In this document: positions 1 to 8,844 of the stretch, one piece after another
How positions within the stretch are numbered: the first letter of the stretch is position 1
Layout of the letters: the number at the start of each line of letters is the position of its first letter
NCBI GenBank assembly: GCA_050015355.1
Contig: JBEKBO010000003.1
Span: 20,523-84,522, forward strand
Length of the DNA stretch: 64,000 bases
Direction: 5' to 3'
DNA from: CAWBRT01 sp050015355
GTDB lineage: Bacteria; Acidobacteriota; Terriglobia; Terriglobales; Acidobacteriaceae
The notes under the pieces: generated by a model
Database searches by the model: none
Told to the model about the DNA's origin: nothing
The model's input: only the letters and a program-made list of their open reading frames with translations
Made by a program: the position numbers and the translations under genes

Positions 1-1991
1 ATGGCGCGGTGCTTGCCCGGATCTTCGCGCGAACGGTAAAGCTGGCGCGCCAGGGCGCGGTAGAGGATGTCATTCACCAACGTCGACTTGCCGGAGCCGG
101 AGACGCCGGTCACAACCGTCATAACGCCCAACGGAAAGCTGACATCCAGATTCTTCAGGTTGTTCTCGTGTGCCCCGAGGATTGCAATGGCCGCGCCATT
201 GGGCTGCCGGCGCTCGTGACGCACGCCGATCCGCCGCCGTCCGCTGATGTACTGGCCGGTCAGAGATTCGAGCTCATCGGCAATCTGCTCGGGAGTTCCG
301 GCGGCGACAACCTCGCCTCCGTGCCGGCCGGCGCCGGGTCCCAAGTCGATGACGTAATCAGCGCGCCGGATGGTTTCTTCATCGTGCTCCACCACCAGCA
401 CGGTGTTGCCCAGATCGCGCAGAGATTCGAGCGATTGCAGCAGGCGGGCGTTGTCGCGGTGATGCAGGCCGATCGAAGGCTCGTCCAACACGTAGAGCAC
501 GCCGCGCAGCTTGGAGCCGATCTGCGTCGCCAGCCGGATACGCTGCCCTTCGCCGCCGGAAAGCGTGGCCGCCGAACGATCCAGAGCAATGTAGCCCAGG
601 CCGACATGATTAAGAAAGCCAAGCCTCTCACCGATTTCGCGCAGCACGCGGCCCGCAATCTTCTCTTCGCGTTCGTTCAGGCGGATGGCGGGCACCGCCT
701 CGACGGCTCGCGAAACCGGCAGCGCCGTAAAGTCGGAAATGGACATGCCGTTGACCTTCACGGCAAGGCTCTCGGGCCGCAGGCGCCTGCCCTCGCAGCG
801 AGGACAGGGCGTGGCGGACATGTAGTTCAGCAGCCACTCGCGGTAGCTGTCGGAGTTCGACTCCTCGATCATTTGCCGCAGGAAGGCGAAAACTCCGCGA
901 AAACCGGCGGGGCTGCTTTTCTCCGGTCCGTAGAGGATCAGGTTCTGTGTCGCCGCCGGGAGCTGCTCGAATGGCACCGCCAAGTCAAAGCGATGTACCT
1001 CGGCAGCACGCTTCAGCAACGACTGAAGATAGGTAGACCCGCTGCCGGGTCCGAGGCCGCCGTCCAGCAGGGGCTTCGACCAGTCCACCACAATCTTGGC
1101 GGGGTCAAAATCATATTTCGAGCCGAGGCCGTTGCACTCCGGGCACGCGCCGTAGATGCTGTTGAAGGAAAACGATCGCGGCTCCAGTTGCGGAACATTG
1201 ATGCCGCACTCGGGACACGCCATGCGCGAGGAATACAGCCGCTCATCGCCGCCGACGACAGCCACTTGCACCAGCCCTTGCCCGAGCTTCATGGCAACCT
1301 CGACGGAATTGGTCAGACGGCGCTCGATTCCGGACTTTAGCAGCAGGCGGTCCACCACCACCTCGATGGTGTGGTTGCGACGCTTGTCGAGGCGGATATC
1401 CGCTTCGATGTTGACCAACTCGCCGTCGATGCGGGCGCGCGTAAATCCGTGCTGGGCGAGCTTCTCCAGTTCCTTCTTGAACTCGCCCTTGCGACCCCGC
1501 ACCAATGGGGCCAACAGCATCACGCGGGTCTGCCCCGTGCCGGATTCGTCATGAGGAACCATTTCCAGCAACCGCGCCACGATCTGGTCAGCCGACTGCC
1601 GGGTGATCTCCTTGCCGCACTTTGGGCAGTGGGGCAGCCCTATGGAGGAGTAAAGCAGGCGCAAGTAATCGTAAATCTCAGTAATTGTCCCTACAGTCGA
1701 GCGCGGGCTACGGCTGGTAGTCTTTTGTTCAATGGAGATGGCAGGGCTCAGACCGTCGATCGCATCGACGTCGGGCCGTTCCAGTTGGTCCAGAAACTGA
1801 CGCGCATACGCCGACAGCGTCTCGACATAGCGCCGCTGCCCTTCGGCATAGATGGTGTCGAAGGCCAGCGATGACTTGCCCGAACCGCTGAGCCCGGTGA
1901 TCACCGTCAGGGAGTTGCGCGGAATCTCAACCGAGATGTTCTTGAGATTGTGCTGGCGCGCGCCGCGCACCGAGATCTTTGTAATTGGCAT
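1..1991 (-). CDS. uvrA: UvrA, excinuclease ABC subunit A (N-terminal two thirds; 3' end outside window)
   Basis: DNA-damage recognition ATPase of nucleotide excision repair; it loads UvrB at lesions. The reading frame is open from an ATG at 1991 to the window edge (663 codons). Visible in order: first Walker A (GLSGSGKSS, residues 33-41), a CPxC...CPxC zinc-binding segment in the middle, an ABC signature LSGGE followed by the Walker B run LDEPSIGLHHRDN, and a second Walker A (GVSGSGKST) just before the window edge. The second ATPase half lies outside. A long open frame on the opposite strand here is only its shadow. Two palindromes at 2025-2060 lie just upstream and may be operators. Identification is certain. 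Confidence 0.97.
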   Translation of the reverse strand, partial: MPITKISVRGARQHNLKNISVEIPRNSLTVITGLSGSGKSSLAFDTIYAEGQRRYVETLSAYARQFLDQLERPDVDAIDGLSPAISIEQKTTSRSPRSTVGTITEIYDYLRLLYSSIGLPHCPKCGKEITRQSADQIVARLLEMVPHDESGTGQTRVMLLAPLVRGRKGEFKKELEKLAQHGFTRARIDGELVNIEADIRLDKRRNHTIEVVVDRLLLKSGIERRLTNSVEVAMKLGQGLVQVAVVGGDERLYSSRMACPECGINVPQLEPRSFSFNSIYGACPECNGLGSKYDFDPAKIVVDWSKPLLDGGLGPGSGSTYLQSLLKRAAEVHRFDLAVPFEQLPAATQNLILYGPEKSSPAGFRGVFAFLRQMIEESNSDSYREWLLNYMSATPCPRCEGRRLRPESLAVKVNGMSISDFTALPVSRAVEAVPAIRLNEREEKIAGRVLREIGERLGFLNHVGLGYIALDRSAATLSGGEGQRIRLATQIGSKLRGVLYVLDEPSIGLHHRDNARLLQSLESLRDLGNTVLVVEHDEETIRRADYVIDLGPGAGRHGGEVVAAGTPEQIADELESLTGQYISGRRRIGVRHERRQPNGAAIAILGAHENNLKNLDVSFPLGVMTVVTGVSGSGKSTLVNDILYRALARQLYRSREDPGKHRA

Positions 1992-2024
1992 CCCAAAATA
2001 ACGCCTCCGGCGCGACCAGCGACA

Positions 2025-2060
2025 CCCACGTTACGTGGTACAGGACCCACAGTTACGTGG
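2025..2060. promoter_or_regulatory. Paired palindromes upstream of uvrA
   Basis: Two near-identical dyads, CCCACGTTACGTGG (2025-2038) and CCCACAGTTACGTGG (2046-2060), have centres about 21 bp apart, roughly two helical turns. They lie 34-69 bp upstream of the uvrA start. Two same-face palindromes suggest a dimeric repressor, possibly of the damage response. This is inference; the motif is not a LexA box I recognise. Confidence 0.35.
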
Positions 2061-2394
2061 ACAGTCCGCTGGAAACGTCGGAAAGTGTGGAAGACACTTC
2101 GACTCAGGTATCTTAGAAGGCAATAGAGTCAAGCGTCAAACTGAGGCATAACAGAACAAGCAGCGCGCGATCGCCGAAGCGCCGTTGGCAACGGGTTCCC
2201 GCAACAGAGCCGCGGAGAATTCGCAACGGGAAATGGTTCAAGGATGCGTGGAACAACCGGAGATTCCAAAATCGGACTTGTTCTCCACAGGCACAAAGGT
2301 TTAACGTGAGCTTGATCTTTTCCGAGCATCTTATGTTGTAGGCTCTTGGCTGCGGCTCCCCCGCTGACATTACGAACGGGCTGGAGCGAGCGTA
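2061..2394. other. Intergenic region, nothing recognised
   Basis: About 330 bp between the uvrA upstream palindromes and the small membrane ORF. Short open frames exist on the minus strand but lack ribosome-binding sites or recognisable protein character. I see no repeat family member here. Confidence 0.4.
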
Positions 2395-2595
2395 TTGATA
2401 AAAAGGTTGAGAGACTTGACGACTCTATTTGTTCCACTCGCATTGCTTTTGACCATTGTGCTTTCGATCGCATTTGGAATTGGTGCCGGATATCTGGCGA
2501 TTGTGGGTATCCTGAATGCCTTCAGCCGTAACCGCGGAGAGCGGAAACCCGCGGCCGCCACTCTTATCTCCACTGCCGGTCCATCCGGCGACTGA
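2395..2595 (+). CDS. Small single-pass membrane protein, hypothetical
   Basis: 66 residues with a TTG start preceded by GGAGCGAG about 6 bases away. A basic N-terminus (MIKRLRDL) is followed by one long hydrophobic segment at about residues 9-41, then a short polar tail. No family recognised. The sense-strand hydrophobic profile makes it plausible as a real small inner-membrane protein, but the non-ATG start and short length leave doubt. Confidence 0.5.
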   Translation: MIKRLRDLTTLFVPLALLLTIVLSIAFGIGAGYLAIVGILNAFSRNRGERKPAAATLISTAGPSGD

Positions 2596-2853
2596 CCGGG
2601 GCTTCGGTCAGATATGCGTCCGCTCGCGCTCCAGGCGCGGGCATGCGGTTCGTTGAACTCGCACGAAATTTCAGCATCGCTAATACTTTACTTTTTTTGA
2701 GCGCCCCCACTGAAGTCCCTTGCGCTGCGTCGCAGCCGTTTTTATTCTGACGTGCGCGGAGCACTTTCTGGTCCCGTGTTTGCGCTTCTGAAGAGTGGCT
2801 TGGAAGCAAAACAACAATTACACAATAGAAGCACTCACCTAAAGGAGCATTGC

Positions 2854-3102
2854 ATGTCAAAGAAATCAAGATTGATCCGTGGCGTCCTCATCATTCTCGC
2901 CTTCTTTGGTGTCCTGAGCGTAGGCGTCCTCATCGGCCAGGAGCACGGGTATCGTCGTCATATGGGTGCGGCCCTGGAGTCGCTCCGGTCCGCCCAGCAT
3001 TCCATCCACGAGGCAATGAGAGAAAGGGGCGGCCGTCATTCGCAGATGGCCTTGGAGCACATAGAAAGAGCCATACGCGAAGTCCAGGAAGAACTTCATT
3101 AG
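2854..3102 (+). CDS. Small membrane-anchored protein, hypothetical
   Basis: 82 residues. The ATG at 2854 is chosen because AAAGGAGC sits 6 bases upstream; the open frame itself extends further 5' without a good start. Residues 8-28 form one transmembrane helix, followed by a His/Arg-rich amphipathic helix (repeated H, R and E every 3-4 residues) that could be periplasmic or cytoplasmic. No family recognised. A strong stem-loop follows the stop codon, so it is probably monocistronic. Confidence 0.65.
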   Translation: MSKKSRLIRGVLIILAFFGVLSVGVLIGQEHGYRRHMGAALESLRSAQHSIHEAMRERGGRHSQMALEHIERAIREVQEELH

Positions 3103-3126
3103 ATTGAATTCCGCGGCCAAGGAATA

Positions 3127-3171
3127 GCACCAGAATCGCAAGGGCTCTCAGCAATTGAGAGCCCTTGGTGC
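3127..3171 (+). terminator. Stem-loop after the small membrane protein
   Basis: An 11-bp perfect stem (AAGGGCTCTCA / TGAGAGCCCTT) with a 5-base loop, extended at the base by GCACCA / TGGTGC. There is no T-run after it, so it may be a transcript-end stabiliser, or a bidirectional end shared with the convergent transketolase gene. Confidence 0.5.
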
Positions 3172-3266
3172 ATTACGGCCCGACCGGGCGGCTTTCCATC
3201 AGAGCATTACGCTACGAATTGCAGCAAGTCCCCTTGGCGCTTTCCAACTTACGACAACCGGGCGCT

Positions 3267-5318
3267 TCAGGAAACGGTCTTCACGCTATGATCCGGCCGC
3301 AACCCTTGCTTAGCGCGCATCAGCTCCGCTGCCTTCTGCGCGATGTGTTCGGCCGCAACCTCGAACTCCTTCACCAGTTCCCAGGGAGCGCCGGAATCGC
3401 CAAAGCGGTCCTTGACGCCGATATAGCCGGCAACCACCGGGATTTTTAGGGACTCGGGATCTTCCAGAATAAGTCCGGCCACGCGCCATGCCAGCGCACC
3501 GATCTGGTGCTCTTCAGCGGTAACGATGACCTGAGTCTCGCGAGCGGCGCGCAGAATCGCCCGCCGGTCGATCGGCTTCAAGGTGTGTACGTTCAGGATG
3601 CGCGTCTCGTAACCGAACTCCTGTTTCAGCATCCAGGCGGCGCGCATGGCCTCGGGCACCATTGGACCGCAGGCAATGATCGTCAGGTTCTCGTGTTCGT
3701 TGCGGTAATCGCTTTCCAGGCAGGTTTCGAAGGCGTCGATGAAGTTCGGCTGCTCGCCGCGGAAACGGATTACATTGGCCTTGCCGAATTCGAAGGGCGT
3801 TTGGTCGGTTGTGACGACCGGCGTTGCCTCGCGGGCAAAGCGGATGTATTTCGGTCCGATCACCCCCAGAAGCAGCTTCTGGGTGGCCTTCCTCGTCTCC
3901 ACGGAGTCGCAGGGAACCACGGCGCTCATGTTGGGCAAGCCGCAGATGGCAAACAGGTCCTCCAGCGCTTGGTGCGTGGCTCCGTCCGGACCTACCGAAA
4001 CGCCGCCGTGCGCGCCGGCGACCAGGACATTAAAGTTGCCATAGCAAACCGAGACGCGCAGTTGATCGAGGTTGCGAGCCGCCGCGAACGTACCATAGGT
4101 GCCCATGACCGGCAGCTTGCCTTCCTTGGCCAGTCCGGCGGCAACCGAGGTCGCCGACTGTTCGGCGATGCCCATGCTCAACCAGCGGCTGGCTCGTTCC
4201 GGGTGGCCTTCGTAAAACTCGCTGATCGTGATCGACCCGGAGATGTCCAACCCGAGGCAGACGACACGCGGATCGCCGCCTTCCAGCGAAAGCGCCTTGC
4301 CGAAGCCTTTGCGCGTGGGCTCCATCTTCGCCTTCATGTTGTCGCCCGAGTTCCACCAGTAATCGCGTCCGAAGCGCGGCATTTTCGCTGCGAGAGAGAC
4401 ATCGATTTCCTGCTGATAGCGCTGCATGCGCGCAAACATCTCCTCGACCGGGACCTGGCTTTCCACCCCAAGAATCCGCAGCGCTTCATCCAACTCCTTG
4501 CGATTCGGCGCCTTTCCGTGCCAGCCGGCGGCGTTCTCCATAAAAGTGACGCCTTTGCCCTTGACGGTTTCCGCCAGGATCAGCAATGGCTTGCCCGACT
4601 TGTTTTGCTTGGCCGCCTGCAATGCATCGACGATTTGCGTCATATCATGCCCATCGATTCGCACCACCTGCCAGCCGAAAGCCTCGTATTTGGCGGCGAT
4701 CGGTTCGACGTTCATAACCGTTTCGGTCTTGCCGTCAATCTGCAGATGGTTGTTGTCCAGAATGGCCACGATGTTGTCGAGCTTATAGTGAGCCGCCTCC
4801 ATGGCAGCTTCCCAGACTTGTCCCTCCTGCTGCTCGCCATCGCCCATGATGCAGAAGACGGTGTAAGCGCGGCCATCGAGCCGGCCGGCGAGCGCACTGC
4901 CCACGGCGACACTCAGCCCTTGCCCTAATGAGCCCGAGGAGCATTCCACGCCCGGCAGCTTCAGCCAGTGCGGATGCCCTTGCAAAAGAGAGCGCAAACG
5001 CCGCAGCAGGCCGAGGTCCAGCTTATCGAAGAAGCCGGCGAAGGCCAGTCCCACATAGAGCGCTGGAGCCTTGTGTCCAGCCGACCAGAAGATGCGGTCG
5101 CGATCGGCCCAGGAGGGATTCCGCGGGTCATGTTTGGCTATGTGCAGATACAGGGCAGCGGTGATGTCCATCATCGAAAGGGTTCCGCCTGAGTGTCCTG
5201 AACCCGCGCAACAAAGTCCCGTGAGGATATAACCGCGCATCAGCGCAGCCGTTTTTTCAAGCTGTTCAACCGAATAATCCTGCGTAACGCTTCCTTTGTT
5301 TGAGTCCAATATAGGCAC
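3267..5318 (-). CDS. tkt: Transketolase
   Basis: Thiamine-diphosphate enzyme of the non-oxidative pentose phosphate pathway, transferring two-carbon ketol units. 683 residues, full length with both halves fused. Visible: GHSGG (41-45), SAGH with His82, the ThDP-binding motif GDGEQQEGQ (159-167) ending in DNN (188-190), a pyrimidine domain from about residue 330, and a C-terminal transketolase domain. The start is GTG at 5318, supported by GGAGGATT a few bases upstream. Monocistronic; a palindromic repeat lies upstream. Confidence in the family is very high, although the substrate range cannot be read from sequence. Confidence 0.96.
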   Translation of the reverse strand: MPILDSNKGSVTQDYSVEQLEKTAALMRGYILTGLCCAGSGHSGGTLSMMDITAALYLHIAKHDPRNPSWADRDRIFWSAGHKAPALYVGLAFAGFFDKLDLGLLRRLRSLLQGHPHWLKLPGVECSSGSLGQGLSVAVGSALAGRLDGRAYTVFCIMGDGEQQEGQVWEAAMEAAHYKLDNIVAILDNNHLQIDGKTETVMNVEPIAAKYEAFGWQVVRIDGHDMTQIVDALQAAKQNKSGKPLLILAETVKGKGVTFMENAAGWHGKAPNRKELDEALRILGVESQVPVEEMFARMQRYQQEIDVSLAAKMPRFGRDYWWNSGDNMKAKMEPTRKGFGKALSLEGGDPRVVCLGLDISGSITISEFYEGHPERASRWLSMGIAEQSATSVAAGLAKEGKLPVMGTYGTFAAARNLDQLRVSVCYGNFNVLVAGAHGGVSVGPDGATHQALEDLFAICGLPNMSAVVPCDSVETRKATQKLLLGVIGPKYIRFAREATPVVTTDQTPFEFGKANVIRFRGEQPNFIDAFETCLESDYRNEHENLTIIACGPMVPEAMRAAWMLKQEFGYETRILNVHTLKPIDRRAILRAARETQVIVTAEEHQIGALAWRVAGLILEDPESLKIPVVAGYIGVKDRFGDSGAPWELVKEFEVAAEHIAQKAAELMRAKQGLRPDHSVKTVS

Positions 5319-5523
5319 TGCAATCCTCCGCTGGAAGCCCCGCGCAACACCGGCTGAGTTGCTGAAGCGCCGGAAAATGCACTGGGGAAAGACCCAGCCC
5401 GGACGAGGTTATGCCCGCGCCAACACCCTTGCAGTGAGGCGCCTCACAAGACACGTGTGATCACGCGCAGACCAGCTCTCTAAGATTGGCGTAGCGGGAT
5501 GATCCTGTCGGGCGGGATATAGA

Positions 5524-5670
5524 AGGCTGCGGAAAACTGTTCTCCGCGGTGTCATCCTGAGCGCAGCGAAGGATCTGCTGTTTGCGCGTGCTGAAAAAAA
5601 GCAGATCCTTCGGTCGCGCAAAACCGGCGCGGCCTCAGGATGACACTGCTATGAGTTTTTCCGCAGCCTG
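5524..5670. repeat. Repeat D, M-free copy
   Basis: Imperfect palindrome. Outer arms AGGCTGCGGAAAACT / AGTTTTTCCGCAGCCT enclose GTGTCATCCTGAG...CTCAGGATGACAC, which encloses an inner hairpin with AAGGATCTGCT / AGCAGATCCTT. It is the simplest D copy in the window and serves as the reference for insertions seen in the others. It ends exactly at the stop codon of the next gene. Confidence 0.8.
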
Positions 5671-6435
5671 CTAGCGGCCGAAATTATTCTGCTTCTGAAG
5701 TTGTTGTTGCAATTGGAGTTGTTGTTGCTGCTGCTGCTGCAATTGTTGCAAATCGCGCAATAACTGCTCAGGCGTTTTTGGCTGCTGCGGTTGCCCTGGC
5801 TGCGGCTGATCCGCGCCTGCGGCGTTCGGCGTCGGCGGCTGCCCGGGAGGAGGCTGGGTTGGCGGATTCGGCACAACGACGGGTTCCCGGTCAGGCGTCT
5901 CGTCGGGGGTGTCGTTGTCGTCATTATTCGCCGCCGGGGACGGAGGAGGAGCTGGTCGAGCCGCGGCAGCGGAAGCAGATGGCTGTTCGCGGGAGTTCTG
6001 CCGCACGGTCAGCATGACCCGAACGACGGAATTCGGCTGCTGCTGCGAACCAAGCAGAATGTAGTCATAGCGCGAGCCGTTCAGCAGCGACGCCAAGACG
6101 TCACGTGGTCCCCCAGGCCCAAGGTTGACGTAAACCCGCTCGCCCGCAAAGCCAGGAGAGTCGATGGATGCACCAGTGGTGTTCTGCACTGCCCGCAGCA
6201 CGTCGCCTAAGGTGGAATTCTCGGCACGGATACTGAGTAATCCATCACGAAAAGTGACTTGCGGAGGATTGGCCGCTGTCTGAGCCGGCAGAGAGCCGGC
6301 TCTCTGGGCGGGCACCGGCTGCTGTCCCGCCGCCGGGAGCGCCGAAGCCCGCGTAGCTGGCGTTTGGCCCGGCAAGGCAGGAGCCAAAGCTGCAAGCAGA
6401 ATCGAAGCGCATACGAATTTAGCTCTGATCCTCAT
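5671..6435 (-). CDS. Secreted STN-domain-like protein with Gln-rich tail
   Basis: 254 residues from the ATG at 6435; the longer open frame reads into a B repeat and its extra residues are repeat-encoded. An N-terminal signal peptide (about 1-24, Ala/Leu-rich) is followed by a segment of roughly 80 residues ('FRDGLLSIRAENSTLGDVLRAV...') that resembles secretin/TonB short N-terminal (STN) domains. Then comes a long Pro/Ala/Asp-rich linker and a C-terminal poly-Gln/Leu segment, probably coiled coil. Probably periplasmic. The function is unknown; similarity to secretin N-domains suggests an envelope or assembly role, but no secretin core is present. Confidence 0.7.
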   Translation of the reverse strand: MRIRAKFVCASILLAALAPALPGQTPATRASALPAAGQQPVPAQRAGSLPAQTAANPPQVTFRDGLLSIRAENSTLGDVLRAVQNTTGASIDSPGFAGERVYVNLGPGGPRDVLASLLNGSRYDYILLGSQQQPNSVVRVMLTVRQNSREQPSASAAAARPAPPPSPAANNDDNDTPDETPDREPVVVPNPPTQPPPGQPPTPNAAGADQPQPGQPQQPKTPEQLLRDLQQLQQQQQQQLQLQQQLQKQNNFGR

Positions 6436-6446
6436 ACTGGAGCGTG

Positions 6447-6509
6447 GGCAGAATAGGTGTACCCCAAAGCCGGGCTTCACGGGATATACCTTTCGCGAAA
6501 CTGGCCCAC
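6447..6509. repeat. Repeat B copy
   Basis: Contains the B hallmarks CAGAATAGGTGTACCCC and ATACCTTTCGCGAAACTGG, in inverted relation to each other. Other copies are at 8256, 13699, 16608, 48205, 56950 and 58103. It lies immediately upstream of the secreted protein start and would falsely extend that reading frame. Confidence 0.75.
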
Positions 6510-6733
6510 TGGTCAGTCATTCTACACCTGTATCGCCGCGGCGCGTGGCCCGGATTCGATTTCGTCATCGCACGAAACGTGTTTTTTGGGGCGGCCTGCT
6601 AGACTAGCTAGTGAGTCGTACTGATCCCCAACTTTATAGGAATTCCCGGCGGCTCCTATAGTGTGCCGTCGCTTACCGAGGTCCCCGGTGGACGCCGAAG
6701 GGTTGGGTGTGCCGGGGCGGAGGGCTGAAATCG

Positions 6734-7792
6734 GTGGTAAAAACTCTGGAATGGACTGACGCGGGCGTGTGCTTCATCGATCAGACGAAGCTGCCAACGG
6801 AAGAGGTCTACGTAACCTGCCGGACTTATCAGGAAGTCGCCGAAGCAATTCGGACGATGATCGTGCGCGGCGCCCCCGCGATTGGAGTGGCGGCGGCGAT
6901 GGGGATAGCCCTCGGCGCGCGCGATCTCGAGGCCTCCGATATCGCGGAGTTTCGCAACGGATTCGGGCAGATTTGCCGTGCTCTGGGCAAAACCCGTCCC
7001 ACCGCGGTCAACCTGTTCTGGGCCATCCGCCGCATGCAGCGCTGTTTCGAAGCGCTGATCGGAAACCCCATACCGCAGGTCAAACTGGGATTGATTGCCG
7101 AAGCTCAGCGCATGCATGACGAAGACATCGCAGCCAACCAGGCGATGGGCCGTTTTGGCGCTTCGCTGCTGCCTGACAGCGGCGGCGTGCTCACCCATTG
7201 CAACGCGGGCGCGCTTGCCACCGCGGGTTATGGAACCGCTCTGGGTGTGATCCGGGCCGCGGTCGAGGCCGGAAAACAGTTACACGTGTACGCCGACGAA
7301 ACCCGTCCCTTCCTGCAAGGTGCCCGGCTAACCGCCTGGGAGCTGATGAAAGACGGCATTCCGACCACGCTCATCTGCGACAACATGGCTGGCGTCATGA
7401 TGGCGCAGGGCAAAGTCCAGGCGGTGATCGTGGGCGCCGACCGCATCGCCGCCAATGGCGACACGGCGAACAAGATTGGCACTTATTCGGTCGCCATTCT
7501 GGCGCACGAGCATCACATCCCCTTTTACGTCGCCGCGCCTTTTTCCACCGTGGACATGGAGACGCCGGATGGATCGCGCATTCCCATCGAACAGCGCGCG
7601 GCCAGCGAAGTTACGCACATCGGCGGACGGCAGATGGCGCCGGACTCCGTGCTGATCGAAAATCCGGCATTCGACGTCACGCCGTCCCGCTACATAGCGG
7701 CGATCATCACCGAACGGGGCCTTGCCCAAGCGCCTTACGTGGAATCGCTGCGCGCGCTGTCAACGGCGTCCGCTGGTGTTGGGCAAAGGTGA
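6734..7792 (+). CDS. mtnA: S-methyl-5-thioribose-1-phosphate isomerase
   Basis: Methionine salvage enzyme converting methylthioribose-1-phosphate to methylthioribulose-1-phosphate; related to eIF2B-type proteins. 352 residues from GTG 6734, chosen because GGCGGAGGG lies about 9 bases upstream and the family starts near this 'KTLEW' segment. The catalytic residues Cys156 (in THCNAG) and Asp236 (in VGADRIAANGD) are both present, as is the RGAPAIG motif near residue 46. No other salvage gene is adjacent. Identity is clear. Confidence 0.95.
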   Translation: MVKTLEWTDAGVCFIDQTKLPTEEVYVTCRTYQEVAEAIRTMIVRGAPAIGVAAAMGIALGARDLEASDIAEFRNGFGQICRALGKTRPTAVNLFWAIRRMQRCFEALIGNPIPQVKLGLIAEAQRMHDEDIAANQAMGRFGASLLPDSGGVLTHCNAGALATAGYGTALGVIRAAVEAGKQLHVYADETRPFLQGARLTAWELMKDGIPTTLICDNMAGVMMAQGKVQAVIVGADRIAANGDTANKIGTYSVAILAHEHHIPFYVAAPFSTVDMETPDGSRIPIEQRAASEVTHIGGRQMAPDSVLIENPAFDVTPSRYIAAIITERGLAQAPYVESLRALSTASAGVGQR

Positions 7793-7845
7793 GAAAAGCG
7801 TGGTTTGGCGGGCTTGATGAGTCGTCGCATGCTCCGGGCGGATGC

Positions 7846-7891
7846 CAACACGGGGTTCCCGGCAAACGCTTTGGCGTTTGCCGGGGTGACA
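7846..7891 (-). repeat. Module M copy 1 (minus orientation)
   Basis: Read on the minus strand it has CACCCCGGCAAACGCC, loop AAA, GCGTTTGCCGGGAACCCCG: the left CACCCC, variable stem and right GGGnACCCCG layout seen in the other M copies. It lies downstream of mtnA, next to a B-repeat fragment ending GGAATTGCTCTAG. Confidence 0.65.
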
Positions 7892-7975
7892 TCCAAGCCC
7901 GGCAGTGATGCTCAGGGGTATACAGACTGTGGAATTGCTCTAGCCTCCAGCACTCGCTGGGAGTCCGGCGGCCGG

Positions 7976-8227
7976 TTAATTCTCTTCGCTCTGTGAACGC
8001 AGAATCTCGCGGATTTCACGATTGATGCGTGCCGCATCGCGAGAAGCAGTGTCGATGAGCTCGACCCATTTCTTGTTGGTGTCGTCCAGCTTGGCCTGAC
8101 TCAGCAGGTAGGAAGCCTGCATGATGGTCTCGATAGAGTTGCTCAAATCGTGTGCCAAGGTGCGCAGGCTCTTGCTGATCGCAAGCGGAATTCGTGGAAC
8201 ACTCCCCATCCCAGGCTCAGGTGTCAT
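7976..8227 (-). CDS. Histidine-kinase dimerisation-domain-only protein
   Basis: 83 residues from the ATG at 8227, which is preceded by GAGGGAGTA; the longer open frame upstream is encoded by a B repeat. The core 'LRTLAHDLSNSIETI' resembles the HisKA phosphoacceptor helix, with His in an H-D-L-S-N context, followed by the second DHp helix. There is no ATPase domain, no sensor domain, and no neighbouring kinase that could have been split. It could act as a phosphotransfer partner, be a kinase remnant, or form an inactive dimerisation module. The good RBS argues it is expressed. Confidence 0.6.
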   Translation of the reverse strand: MTPEPGMGSVPRIPLAISKSLRTLAHDLSNSIETIMQASYLLSQAKLDDTNKKWVELIDTASRDAARINREIREILRSQSEEN

Positions 8228-8255
8228 TACTCCCTCTCGTAAAGCCGCGCTCTCT

Positions 8256-8336
8256 GCTAGAGCGGTTTCAGAATAGGTGTATCCCGGAGCTATCAACCTT
8301 CACGGAATAGACCTTTTGCGAAACTGGCCTAAGGTT
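8256..8336. repeat. Repeat B copy
   Basis: Begins CTAGAGCGGTTTCAGAATAGGTGTATCCC and ends ACCTTTTGCGAAACTGGCCTA. The terminal CTAG-like ends and inverted arms are shared with the copy at 13699. Confidence 0.8.
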
Positions 8337-8555
8337 AAGCATAGCAGCACTCGTCCGCTAATGCTTGGACGCGGACGCTTACGGCTGTGGTTGTGCCCGC
8401 CCGTTTTTCCAACTCAATGCGATACCAATATAAGGTAATCAGCTACTTAGCGCAAAAACCTGAATTGCGGAGACTCTTTTGGCCTTGGACGGCCTGCTGA
8501 AACGGGCTCTTTCCGAAGCTAGCGCGGTTCCACAGTAGGTATGTCCCGACATATC

Positions 8556-8720
8556 AGACTGTCATGGCGAGCGAAGTCGAGCCACCTTTTGTTCCTTACT
8601 GCTGAAAGACAAAGGATGGCTCCGCTTCGCGCCCGAACAGCTTCTTGCTTCTTGAACGTAATGCCGGGTACGCAGCCTGGCTGCTCCGGCCACTGGCGCT
8701 CGGCGCTCCGGGCGCCATGA
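8556..8720. repeat. Repeat F, M-free copy
   Basis: Starts GACTGTCATGGCGAGCGAAG and ends with an inverted counterpart (GCGCCATGACATTCCC). Much of it matches 48540-48720, which carries an M insertion after GTCGAGCC that is absent here. The rest of the 8337-8790 gap holds no recognisable gene. Confidence 0.75.
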
Positions 8721-8796
8721 CATTCCCTTGGGATTTTTGGATATACCAATACGGGATGCTGTAGCGCTGTTCGCCCTTACGGCGGCCTGCGCGGGG

Positions 8797-8822
8797 CAAA
8801 AAAAAGCAGCCTCGCGGCTGCT
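8797..8822 (-). terminator. Rho-independent terminator of sodA
   Basis: On the minus strand, GAGCAGCC-GCGA-GGCTGC is followed by a run of eight to nine T residues, 22 bp after the sodA stop. Confidence 0.85.
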
Positions 8823-8844
8823 CTAATTCTCCGTTGTTTTTGGG

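Noticed and set aside
9..1340. Long plus-strand open frame (443 codons)
   Set aside because: Antisense shadow of uvrA; high GC keeps the opposite strand open. No family similarity.
3507..4928. Plus-strand open frame of 473 codons
   Set aside because: Antisense to transketolase, which has full catalytic motifs; the shadow has none.
8519..8799. Minus-strand open frames near 8.6 kb
   Set aside because: They read through repeat F; the related repeat at 48.6 kb gives different peptides, so neither is a conserved protein.
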